A stretch of 9,535 bases of DNA, from positions 16,446 to 25,980 of the forward strand of contig MHYB01000084.1 of NCBI GenBank assembly GCA_001824635.1, given 5' to 3'. How positions within the stretch are numbered: position 1 is the first letter of the stretch; each line of letters starts with the position of its first letter. The notes beneath the pieces are model-generated. The model was not told the origin of the DNA. It ran no database searches and was given only the letters and a program-made list of their open reading frames with translations. Source of the DNA: Planctomycetes bacterium GWF2_50_10 (lineage in GTDB: Bacteria; Planctomycetota; Phycisphaerae; Sedimentisphaerales; GWF2-50-10). Both the position numbers and the translations under genes were made by a program. This document shows, piece by piece, positions 1 to 6,817 of this stretch.

Positions 1-24
1 GTTGTATTACGCAGACGCAAATAA
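1..24 (+). CDS. possible C-terminal end of an upstream gene (PEP-CTERM-like tail)
   Basis: Frame 1 reads V-V-L-R-R-R-K and then a TAA stop at 22-24. A short hydrophobic stretch followed by a basic cluster directly before the stop is how PEP-CTERM sorting tails of exported planctomycete proteins usually end. A strong rightward terminator follows within 25 bases, which supports a rightward gene ending here. Only seven residues are visible and the diagnostic Pro-Glu-Pro motif would lie outside the window, so neither the reading frame nor the family is proven. Confidence 0.35.
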   Translation, partial: VVLRRRK

Positions 25-46
25 TCCTAAGAACCCGCTATTAGGG

Positions 47-79
47 AAGAAGAGAGGGCTTTGCTCTCTCTTCTTTTTT
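47..79 (+). terminator. intrinsic (Rho-independent) terminator
   Basis: A perfect 10-bp stem pairs 47-56 (AAGAAGAGAG) with 66-75 (CTCTCTTCTT). A further G-U, G-C and C-G pair can close a TTT loop at 60-62. The stem runs into six T residues at 74-79, so the T-tract lies on the + strand side and the terminator serves a gene coming from the left. Read leftward, the hairpin is followed by TTCCCTAAT-type sequence without a proper U-tract, so it would be at best a weak end for the leftward GH38-like gene that stops at 121. Confidence 0.8.
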
Positions 80-120
80 GCGCTGAATTCGCGGATCAGC
101 TGGGCGAAAGTTTTGTGGTT

Positions 121-2949
121 TTATTCGATATCGATAAGAATGGTGAGAATCTTTTTGGGCTCGACCTGGAGAGAGATATTGTTCGCTTGACAGGGCAAGT
201 GAGCGAGGACTTTTTCTTCGAGCATATCTGTAATGCAGGCGGATCTTACCTGCCAGGCGAGGTACATTTTAGTATTGATGCGATGATCATAGGGGTTTAC
301 GAGCCTGATGACCAGGGCGTCGCGGGTATGGGATTTTTTGATCACGCTTATATCCAGGCCGGGGTGATCGAAACTTATAAATGAGGCACAGGCGGGCAGT
401 TTGCCGGTGCCGGGGCCCATGCACTGAACGGCGGTGAAAGATAGATTATGCTGTTGGGCCTGTTCGTAGACGCCGGCCTTATCCCAGCTTTGCTGGTGGG
501 GGTAGATGGCGTATTTGTAGGTGTGTTCGCCGAGGCACTGGCTCGAGTGGATGGGCGGCAGTTTTGTTTCGGGATCGAGACGGCCATGGAAAATTGAGCG
601 TAAAAGCGTAAGAGCAAAGGTGCGGCGGCTGTCTTCGAGGACGTCGTATTCGGGAAGCCCGGTTACGAGCATAGCCATGGAACGGTTTTTGGTAGCTATA
701 TCGACAAATGTGAGCATGGGATTAGTCTGGACATCGCCGAGGTCGCGGAGTTCGGCCCAATCCTGCGGGTCGAGTTTTTTGATGGGACGAGAGACGACAT
801 CGAACGGGGCGTCGGCCCAGGTAACATCGGTGGCTATATCGGTGGGGAACATGACGCGGAGGCGGTGGTCCATAGCGTTGTTGAGCAGCGTCGTTTCGAT
901 GTCAATACGCCTTGCGGAACGGCGGAGTGTGAAAATCGATTCTATTTTTAGATCGATAAGCTCGTTTGAACGGTCGGCATAGCGATAAGTTGTGAAATGC
1001 TCCATGCGGCCGACGGTTACTTTTTCGGTGTCGATCGAGCGGGGGATGCGCAGTGTATAACTTACCTTGATCTTGGCCTGGAGCGGGGAGCAGTAGATGA
1101 GTCGCGAATCGGCTTTTGAATCAAGGGATGTAAATGCCTTGTCGTTTTCGGGCGGGATTATGTACCAGCTATTGCGGGCTGCGCGATCGAGGCCGGTGTC
1201 CTGGAAATAGTGAAGTCCTGTAAAGGTCTGATCGTGTTCTTTGTCGAAGATGTCAATCGTGCCGTTGGGGTTTACGGACATGCGGATGAATTCGTTTTCC
1301 AGTCGCGTATCCGAAGCGGAGATGCCGCTACCGACGGGCTTTGTGGGAGGTACGGATTCGAGCTTATACTGGGCATAGCCAAGGGCTGGGACGTCTTTGG
1401 CCTGGAATTCAATGTGGAGCCGGCGTACTGGTACGGCGGGGCAGACTATAAGCTGCAGCTCCAGGCTGACGGACTTGGAAATCGAGGTACTTATTATATT
1501 GCAGGGGATCTCGCGGCCGGTGAGGTCGGTGACTTTGATGCCGCCGTGGAAGATATCTGTGGGAACGTCAACATACGCCTCGACAATATCTGTGAGTTTA
1601 TGAGGAAGCGGATTGAAGACCACGAGCCGGGACTGGTTTGGCGTTAATGGGCCTGAAGTAAGATTACGGCTGATATGGCCAAGGCTGCGATGAAGGATGG
1701 CGCGACAGCGATTATTGATCTGATTATAGCGGTTTATCATGTCGCTGTGAACATCTTCAATGGAGCAGCCGCCGATCGCATCGTGGGCATGGTTAATGAA
1801 CATCAATTCCCATGCGTCATCTATTTCAACGGCGGGGTAGTAATTGCCTGCCTGAGAAGCAAAGGCGCAGAAAGGCTCGGTCCACCTTGTAAGGAGGTGC
1901 TCGGAGAAGCGATTTGCCTGCTTGAGGTACATCCTGGTGGCGAGTACGTTGCAAAGGCGGAAAGCGAAAGCGTTTTTATGCGGGAATCGCATTTCACCTT
2001 CGAAGGTTTTGAGGTCCTTTACCGATTCCTTGACAGCGGCAAAGTAGTCGGGGATCGAGCTTAGGCGAATATCATCTTTTTTATGACGGGTGCGAAGCTC
2101 GTCTATCATTTTTACTATGCCGGGCGGTGTCTGCTGGGCATCGATCAATTCGCCCATAAGAATGTGCGGTGTCGAACATTCGGGACGGATGATCTCAAGA
2201 TAGTGGGCAAATTCCTCGTAAAGCCGGTTGTAGTCGGCGGGACGTTTTGTGTCGTCGCCGTAAAGCGGGGTGCTGTCGACAGTGGGCATATCGGTAAGTC
2301 GGTATGCGTTTTCGAGCAGCGGGCTTGAGGGGCAGACCGTTTCGGTTTCTTCGGGTTTTGGGGCAAACGCCTTGCGAGAGGCCAGCCAGAAAGCTGCCCT
2401 TGTGGTGGAGGGCGAGCGGACAAAGAGAACTTTTGAGCCATCGGGAGCCTGCCACCAGAATTCAATCGGGAAGAGATGGCCTGGCACGCCATGGTATGAG
2501 GCGTAAGTATCTATGCCAAAGCTATTTAAAATCTGGGGCATCTGGGATATCTGGCCCCAGGATGTGTTTGTCATGCCTTCGTTCATCACATGGCCGAACT
2601 GGCGGCATCGGCGAATACCGTAATACAGGTTGCGAATCGTGGATTCGCCGAGTGTTACGACCATGTCGGGGAGGCTGTACCAAGGGCCTATAAGGAGCCT
2701 GCCGGATTTGATCTGATCTGTGATGCGGCTGCGGTTTTGCGGGCGCATTTCAAGGTATTCTTTAACAGGCATGAACTGGCCGTCGAGGACATAGGCAGGT
2801 ATGGACGGATCGGATTCTAAAAGTTCTAAGGTATTGTCCAACAAGGAGATAAGTCGCTGACGCGTTTCTTCAAAATTGTGGCGCCATTCGCGATCCCAGT
2901 GCGTGCCCAGCACGATATGTATTTGACTACGGCGAGAACTATCGCCCAT
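121..2949 (-). CDS. GH38-family alpha-mannosidase-like protein with atypical active-site motif
   Basis: 942 residues, no signal peptide, so probably cytoplasmic. The N-terminal catalytic domain opens with HWDREW (17-22), whose His17 and Asp19 match the zinc ligands of GH38. It continues with DGQ (56-58), GRLLIGPWY (83-91), GEST-IRN (101-107) and the WWQAPDGS motif near 165-172. The helical middle domain has RWTEPF (355-360) and NHAHDAIGG (386-394), where His389 matches the last zinc ligand. The long beta-rich C-terminus begins with VVFNPLP (around 450). Family members remove alpha-mannose by a retaining mechanism. Oddly, the segment before QMPQIL (136-141) reads NTSWG, where characterised members have P-D-x-F-G with the nucleophile Asp, so Thr129 sits in the nucleophile position. 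The ATG is supported by a GGAGT Shine-Dalgarno (2956-2960) about seven bases upstream. The gene is divergent from the lacI-type gene and shares its control region. GH38 membership is secure; alpha-mannosidase activity is not. Confidence 0.9.
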   Translation of the reverse strand: MGDSSRRSQIHIVLGTHWDREWRHNFEETRQRLISLLDNTLELLESDPSIPAYVLDGQFMPVKEYLEMRPQNRSRITDQIKSGRLLIGPWYSLPDMVVTLGESTIRNLYYGIRRCRQFGHVMNEGMTNTSWGQISQMPQILNSFGIDTYASYHGVPGHLFPIEFWWQAPDGSKVLFVRSPSTTRAAFWLASRKAFAPKPEETETVCPSSPLLENAYRLTDMPTVDSTPLYGDDTKRPADYNRLYEEFAHYLEIIRPECSTPHILMGELIDAQQTPPGIVKMIDELRTRHKKDDIRLSSIPDYFAAVKESVKDLKTFEGEMRFPHKNAFAFRLCNVLATRMYLKQANRFSEHLLTRWTEPFCAFASQAGNYYPAVEIDDAWELMFINHAHDAIGGCSIEDVHSDMINRYNQINNRCRAILHRSLGHISRNLTSGPLTPNQSRLVVFNPLPHKLTDIVEAYVDVPTDIFHGGIKVTDLTGREIPCNIISTSISKSVSLELQLIVCPAVPVRRLHIEFQAKDVPALGYAQYKLESVPPTKPVGSGISASDTRLENEFIRMSVNPNGTIDIFDKEHDQTFTGLHYFQDTGLDRAARNSWYIIPPENDKAFTSLDSKADSRLIYCSPLQAKIKVSYTLRIPRSIDTEKVTVGRMEHFTTYRYADRSNELIDLKIESIFTLRRSARRIDIETTLLNNAMDHRLRVMFPTDIATDVTWADAPFDVVSRPIKKLDPQDWAELRDLGDVQTNPMLTFVDIATKNRSMAMLVTGLPEYDVLEDSRRTFALTLLRSIFHGRLDPETKLPPIHSSQCLGEHTYKYAIYPHQQSWDKAGVYEQAQQHNLSFTAVQCMGPGTGKLPACASFISFDHPGLDISVIKKSHTRDALVIRLVNPYDHRINTKMYLAWQVRSACITDMLEEKVLAHLPCQANNISLQVEPKKILTILIDIE

Positions 2950-3039
2950 TCCAGTACTCCGTTAAAAACAGCAAATCCGTCTAAGCACCGGCATGTTACA
3001 CAGTTGCGGTACAGTTTCAAGGCGGATAGTTATATTAAG

Positions 3040-3053
3040 TTGAAACGCTTCAA
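3040..3053. promoter_or_regulatory. LacI-family operator O1 (GH38 side)
   Basis: TTGAAACGCTTCAA is a 14-bp palindrome with six of seven base pairs matched and a central CG. This is the usual form of operators for LacI/PurR-type regulators, in which a hinge-helix leucine intercalates at the central CpG. It covers the predicted start site of the leftward GH38-like gene, a position expected for repression. The adjacent LacI-type protein is the obvious candidate to bind it. Confidence 0.75.
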
Positions 3054-3059
3054 TACTCA

Positions 3060-3087
3060 ACTATACACGTTATCGGCGATTTTTCAA
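3060..3087 (-). promoter_or_regulatory. promoter of the GH38-like gene
   Basis: Read on the minus strand, a -35 box TTGAAA (3082-3087, five of six matches to consensus) is separated by 16 bp from a -10 box TATAGT (3060-3065, five of six). Transcription would start near 3053, giving a leader of roughly 100 bases. The predicted start falls in the LacI-type operator at 3040-3053. Predicted from sequence only. Confidence 0.65.
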
Positions 3088-3148
3088 TAAAAAAGTCGAG
3101 TGTAATCTGCTTTAAGCGGGGTATTGGGAAAGATAAAAAAATAGTCGC

Positions 3149-3177
3149 TTGCAAAGCGGGTTGCGGGCGGGTATAGT
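3149..3177 (+). promoter_or_regulatory. promoter of the lacI-type gene and downstream operon
   Basis: A -35 box TTGCAA (3149-3154, four of six matches to TTGACA) and a -10 box TATAGT (3172-3177, five of six) are separated by exactly 17 bp. Transcription would start near 3184, leaving a leader of about 35 bases before the ATG at 3219. The start falls within the operator at 3182-3199. Confidence 0.65.
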
Positions 3178-3181
3178 TGTT

Positions 3182-3199
3182 TGTTGAAGCGAATCAACA
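3182..3199. promoter_or_regulatory. LacI-family operator O2 (regulator side, autoregulatory)
   Basis: TGTTGAAGCGAATCAACA is an 18-bp palindrome with seven of nine pairs matched and a central CG. Its 14-bp core (3184-3197) starts with TTGAAGCG, the same eight bases found when O1 is read on the minus strand, and matches O1 at 12 of 14 positions in that orientation. It overlaps the predicted start of the lacI-type transcript, suggesting that the regulator represses itself and the glycosidase/transporter genes behind it. Confidence 0.65.
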
Positions 3200-3218
3200 G
3201 TGGTTTAAAAGAGATAGC

Positions 3219-4259
3219 ATGGCTGTAACACTAAAACAAATCGCAGAGCAGGCGGGTGTGTCTCCAAGTACTGTAAGCCATGCCATTCGGGGCATCAATC
3301 CGGGAAAACGACAGCTTTCGCCGCAAACAATCATCAAAATACGCAATGTTGCCCAGAAATTAGGGTACAGGCCTAACATGCTGGCGGCTGGGCTTGCCCA
3401 GAATAAGACCTTTACGGTCGGGGTTCTTGTTTCTACCTTGCGGGGCGATTTTTACGAGAGAATTCTTGAGGGTATAACCGAAGTTGTGCATCCGCAGTTT
3501 ACGCCGCTTTTGACGGTTCACAATTATGACAAACTGCGGGAACGCAGGGAGCTTGAGGTATTAATAGGGAAGCGAGTAGACGGGATAATAGCGGCTTGCT
3601 CGGGAGATGTTGAAAACTCATATATTTACCGTGAACTGGGCGAGGTGCATAGGATGCCACTTGTGCTGGTGGACAGGGGCTTGAAGGATATAAATTGCCC
3701 GGTGGTGCGAAGCGATCATTTTAAATCCACTTATATAGCAGTTAAAGAGCTTTTTGGACTTGGACACAGGCAAATAGTTTTCGCGGCGGCGGGCCGGGAT
3801 ATGGATAGTACCCAGATATTCAAGGATGGTTTTACTGCGGCAATCAGGGAAGTCGGCTGCGAAAGCGAGAGCGGTATTTTCGCTAAGAAAACCAATTCAT
3901 GGACGCGCGGCGAAATGAAGCAATTCGCGTCGGAGATAATAGATCACGTTCTAGGCCTTGCACAGAGGCCAACGGCGCTAATTTTACAGGCGGACTGGCT
4001 GGCGTACGATGTGCTTGCGGAATGCCAGGTGAGGGGAATCAGGGTTCCGGCTGATCTGTCGGTGATGGGAATGGAGGATTGCAGTCCCAGCGCACTGCCG
4101 GGTATAAGCCTGAGCACGATCAAGGTCGAGCTTGAACAAGTCGGTAAGTTAGCAGCCCAGATGCTGCTGAATTTGATCAATGGCGAAGTGCCGTCACAAA
4201 CGAAGGTGCTGGTTCCGCCGAGCGTTATAATCAGAAAAACCACGCGAATGCTCGCATAA
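3219..4259 (+). CDS. LacI-family transcriptional regulator
   Basis: 346 residues from the ATG at 3219, a normal LacI-family length. An N-terminal helix-turn-helix covers residues 3-25 (TLKQIAEQAGVSPSTVSHAI), followed by GYRPN and the hinge helix NMLAAGLAQ (53-61), where Leu59 occupies the position that inserts into the operator's central CG. The rest is a periplasmic-binding-protein-like sugar-sensing domain starting at FTVGVLVSTLRGDFY, with the family features LVDRG, VMGMEDC and a C-terminal IIRKTTR. A purine-rich AAAAGAG lies five bases before the start. An upstream TTG at 3177 is in frame, but it overlaps the predicted -10 box and would add 14 residues ahead of the HTH, so it was not chosen. 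Probably a repressor released by a sugar made by this pathway; the ligand cannot be read from the sequence. Its two likely operators flank the divergent promoters. Confidence 0.93.
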   Translation: MAVTLKQIAEQAGVSPSTVSHAIRGINPGKRQLSPQTIIKIRNVAQKLGYRPNMLAAGLAQNKTFTVGVLVSTLRGDFYERILEGITEVVHPQFTPLLTVHNYDKLRERRELEVLIGKRVDGIIAACSGDVENSYIYRELGEVHRMPLVLVDRGLKDINCPVVRSDHFKSTYIAVKELFGLGHRQIVFAAAGRDMDSTQIFKDGFTAAIREVGCESESGIFAKKTNSWTRGEMKQFASEIIDHVLGLAQRPTALILQADWLAYDVLAECQVRGIRVPADLSVMGMEDCSPSALPGISLSTIKVELEQVGKLAAQMLLNLINGEVPSQTKVLVPPSVIIRKTTRMLA

Positions 4260-4295
4260 TTGCGAATCGGTATCACATAGCTGTAAGGAGATCTT

Positions 4296-6800
4296 ATGCG
4301 CATTTCATTAGTCATGTTCGTTTTGATAGCTGTTGTCTGCGGGGCAGGAAGCACCCAGGCACAGCAGCAAAAATGTCCGATTACTCCTGTGCCCAAAAGT
4401 TATGAGGTAAAGCAGGGGAGCAAATGGGTGCTGGATGGATCATGCCAGATAGTGATCGGGGCAAGAGCAACGGAATCTGAAAAGTATGGAGCGGAACAAC
4501 TCCAAAGGTTGATTAAACAGATTTATGGGCTGGAACTTTCGATAGTCAGTGAGGGTAGAGCAGTTGAGGGTGAACTGCGGATAGTAATGGGACAGCGGGG
4601 CACAAATGAATCTGTCAAAGCGGTATGTAAAAAAAATAATATAAAACTTGATGAGCAAACGCCGGGGTCTGATGGATTTGGGATCGAGACGGCGGAATAT
4701 AAAGGTAAGAAAATTGTGCTCATCGGGGGCAGCAATGGCAGGGGCGTGATCTATGGCGGGCAGGCTTTTTTTGAACTGCTGTCAAGAGGCGAAAAGGGCG
4801 TGGAGTTTGAGCAGGTGTCGATTCGGGATTGGGCGAGCATAGCGTGGCGGGGAAGGCCATGTGAATATGTGAAGCTCCACGATGCGGCTTCGCTGGATGT
4901 ATGCTCAAAAACGAGGATCAACTGGATCGACTTGCGTGATTCCAACGAGCCGAAGAAGACGGCGCTGTTTGGTTATCCTGCGGGCGAGCCTTTCGATAAG
5001 GACTCGGCAGGCGAGGTGATAAAAAATGCGCACAGGCGCGGGATATTTGTGTACGGTACGGTTTCGTGCGGAGTGGGGCCGGAAAAATTTGACGCTGTGA
5101 TAAAGACGTTCGAGGAACTTATTGCCATCGGTGTCGACGGGCTGTGGATATCGTTTGATGATCCGGGCCCGGGGCAGGGGGCTGATACGCTTGTGGCCGG
5201 TGTGATCGAATTAGGTAAAAAGCACGGCATTACAGGAAGAGCGATCGCCGTAACGCCGCCGAGCGGGTCGTACCAGGAGATCGATACGAATTGGAATAAA
5301 ATGGTGGCGAAGGCCAAAGGCGCGGATGAGATGCTGTGGCTCTTTACTCGTGTGCCGTGCGAAACGGACGCGGCGATGATGAAGAAAATTGGTATCAAGA
5401 CGCCTTTAGCGTGGTGGCATAATTGGCCAAGACCGGCAGGCGGGCTGCTGCATGATATGGCAGGTGCCAGACCTTTGTATCCGCATGACTGGGCGTATTA
5501 TGAACTGCTGCCGCTTTCGGCGGGGTGGCTGAGTCCGACTTATGATGAGCTTAAAGATGCTGCCAAGTACACGGATTGCGTGATGCTGTGGCAGACGTGT
5601 CCGCCGGATTATGTTTGCGCGGCGTTTGGGCTTTGGGCGTGGGATCCGCAAGGGCATGACTGGGCGCGGGTGCAGAGGTGGACGTATTCTTATTTGTATG
5701 GAGCGGGGCAGGCGGATGCGGCGCGGGAGTTTGATGAAAAGCTGGCGCAGCTTAAGACGTTGTTCGTGGTGCCCAAGTATAAGGATACGAGTCCCAGGCT
5801 TTGGCCTTCACGGCTTAAAACAATCGAAAATCGCGGGCAGGCAAATAAGCTGCTGGACGACATGGACAAGCTTGCGGCAAAGATCGAGGCCAACGCCCCA
5901 AGTCAAACCCAGACGGGTTTTGAACGGGTGCAATTCTGCTATATAAAGCCGATGCGGGATACGGTTGTTTACGGCCGTAAGCTGGCGAATTTGGAGTTTC
6001 CAGAATATACGCTGGGGGATTTTGCCGGCCGGATGTTTGCGCTTGCGGCGAATGGAGATCAAGCTGCTGCGGCGGAACTGATCGCCAACAATAGAGAAGC
6101 TGTTGCGACGAAGACGGCTGTGATCGCAGACGAACTGAAGGATTTAAAGTATATCCAGGAATATGTGAGCTATTGGAACGATGTGCTGACAATTGAATAC
6201 TGGAAGAAGGAAGTTGAAAAAGCTGAGGCGAAGAAACAGCAGGATCAGGCTAAACGCAAGGAAATGGCAGATAAATTCAGTGCTGTCGCGGGCGGCAATT
6301 TCGATGAGCTGTTTAAGAATATTGACAAACGTCCGGCTGGTAAGGTGCTTTTAGAGATAAGCGGGGAAAAGTGGTATAAAGGGGCCGGGCGATTCAAAGG
6401 CACTGCGGTGGCGGGGATCTATTCATCAGATAAGTATAAGACGGCAGCGGTGGCATTTGCTGGAAATGAAATGTCTCCGGAGGGCGGGCTTGGCGAACTG
6501 CTGACGGAGTTTGTGATACCGAATTATACGGGCAGGTTGTGGCTGGCTGTGCATATCGCTCATCATGCTAAGGGGCAACTCAAAGATGATGCGCGTATCT
6601 CATCGATACGGATCGATAGAAAGACGATATGGAACCAGGATCTGACAAGCCCGCTTAGTGACTGGGTGCTGCTGGATATTACAGACCAGGCGGTGGTTGG
6701 CGACAAGGTTGCGATGAGATTTTTCCATCATAACAAGGTAGATACGCGGGATTTTGAGACCATAGTATTCGTCGGGCCAGCACTTTTAATCGCGAAATAA
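4296..6800 (+). CDS. secreted GH84-like glycoside hydrolase, paralog A
   Basis: 834 residues. A signal peptide covers about 1-22 with likely cleavage after TQA, so the protein is exported. Residues ~26-165 resemble the GH20b/chitobiase N-terminal domain found ahead of bacterial GH84 barrels and end in GGSNGRGVIYG. The barrel begins at IRDWASIAWRGR (176-187) and contains GVDGLWISFDD, with Asp288-Asp289 aligning to the catalytic Asp pair of GH84 O-GlcNAcase/hexosaminidases. It continues with TPPSGSY, WLFTRVPC, WWHNWP (373-378) and GLWAWDP. A helical, lysine-rich region (~500-680) and a beta-rich C-terminal domain (~690-834) follow. Canonical members cleave beta-linked N-acetylglucosamine by substrate-assisted catalysis. 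Here the Asp and Asn that bind the sugar O4/O6 in GH84 appear replaced (Ala381, Ser413), so specificity is open. AAGGAG (4285-4290) lies five bases before the ATG and 25 bases after the lacI-type stop. Distant relation to GH20 is an alternative. Confidence 0.8.
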   Translation: MRISLVMFVLIAVVCGAGSTQAQQQKCPITPVPKSYEVKQGSKWVLDGSCQIVIGARATESEKYGAEQLQRLIKQIYGLELSIVSEGRAVEGELRIVMGQRGTNESVKAVCKKNNIKLDEQTPGSDGFGIETAEYKGKKIVLIGGSNGRGVIYGGQAFFELLSRGEKGVEFEQVSIRDWASIAWRGRPCEYVKLHDAASLDVCSKTRINWIDLRDSNEPKKTALFGYPAGEPFDKDSAGEVIKNAHRRGIFVYGTVSCGVGPEKFDAVIKTFEELIAIGVDGLWISFDDPGPGQGADTLVAGVIELGKKHGITGRAIAVTPPSGSYQEIDTNWNKMVAKAKGADEMLWLFTRVPCETDAAMMKKIGIKTPLAWWHNWPRPAGGLLHDMAGARPLYPHDWAYYELLPLSAGWLSPTYDELKDAAKYTDCVMLWQTCPPDYVCAAFGLWAWDPQGHDWARVQRWTYSYLYGAGQADAAREFDEKLAQLKTLFVVPKYKDTSPRLWPSRLKTIENRGQANKLLDDMDKLAAKIEANAPSQTQTGFERVQFCYIKPMRDTVVYGRKLANLEFPEYTLGDFAGRMFALAANGDQAAAAELIANNREAVATKTAVIADELKDLKYIQEYVSYWNDVLTIEYWKKEVEKAEAKKQQDQAKRKEMADKFSAVAGGNFDELFKNIDKRPAGKVLLEISGEKWYKGAGRFKGTAVAGIYSSDKYKTAAVAFAGNEMSPEGGLGELLTEFVIPNYTGRLWLAVHIAHHAKGQLKDDARISSIRIDRKTIWNQDLTSPLSDWVLLDITDQAVVGDKVAMRFFHHNKVDTRDFETIVFVGPALLIAK

Positions 6801-6817
6801 CATCAGCAGGAGTTAAT

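Noticed and set aside
2..190. Rightward 62-codon ORF across the terminator and the end of the GH38-like gene
   Set aside because: It reads through a strong hairpin and T-tract, overlaps the GH38-like 3' end, and its sequence (KKRGLCSLFFF) is the hairpin translated.
1210..2693. Several rightward ORFs of 76 to 145 codons opposite the GH38-like gene
   Set aside because: They lie wholly antisense to a well-supported gene with intact family motifs, show no recognisable domains, and have composition typical of reverse-frame shadows.
3151..3164. GCAA(N6)TTGC as a third LacI operator
   Set aside because: Only the outer four bases pair, the centre lacks a CG, and the sequence is better explained as the -35 box and spacer of the lacI-type promoter.
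3177..3218. TTG start giving a 14-residue N-terminal extension of the LacI-type protein
   Set aside because: The TTG overlaps the predicted -10 box, lies before the predicted transcription start, and LacI-family HTH domains begin within a few residues of the N-terminus, as they do from the ATG at 3219.
4296..4380. Lipoprotein signal at the N-terminus of the GH84-like proteins
   Set aside because: The conserved Cys27/Cys24 is not preceded by a lipobox (QQQKC and AKQIC), and a standard signal peptidase I site lies before it.
3944..4396. Leftward 150-codon ORF over the end of the LacI-type gene and the following start
   Set aside because: It is antisense to two well-supported genes and shows no domain or convincing ribosome binding site.
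5611..5946. Rightward 111-codon ORF inside GH84-like paralog A
   Set aside because: It is an out-of-frame overlap, extremely arginine- and glycine-rich, as expected for a shifted reading of G-rich codons.
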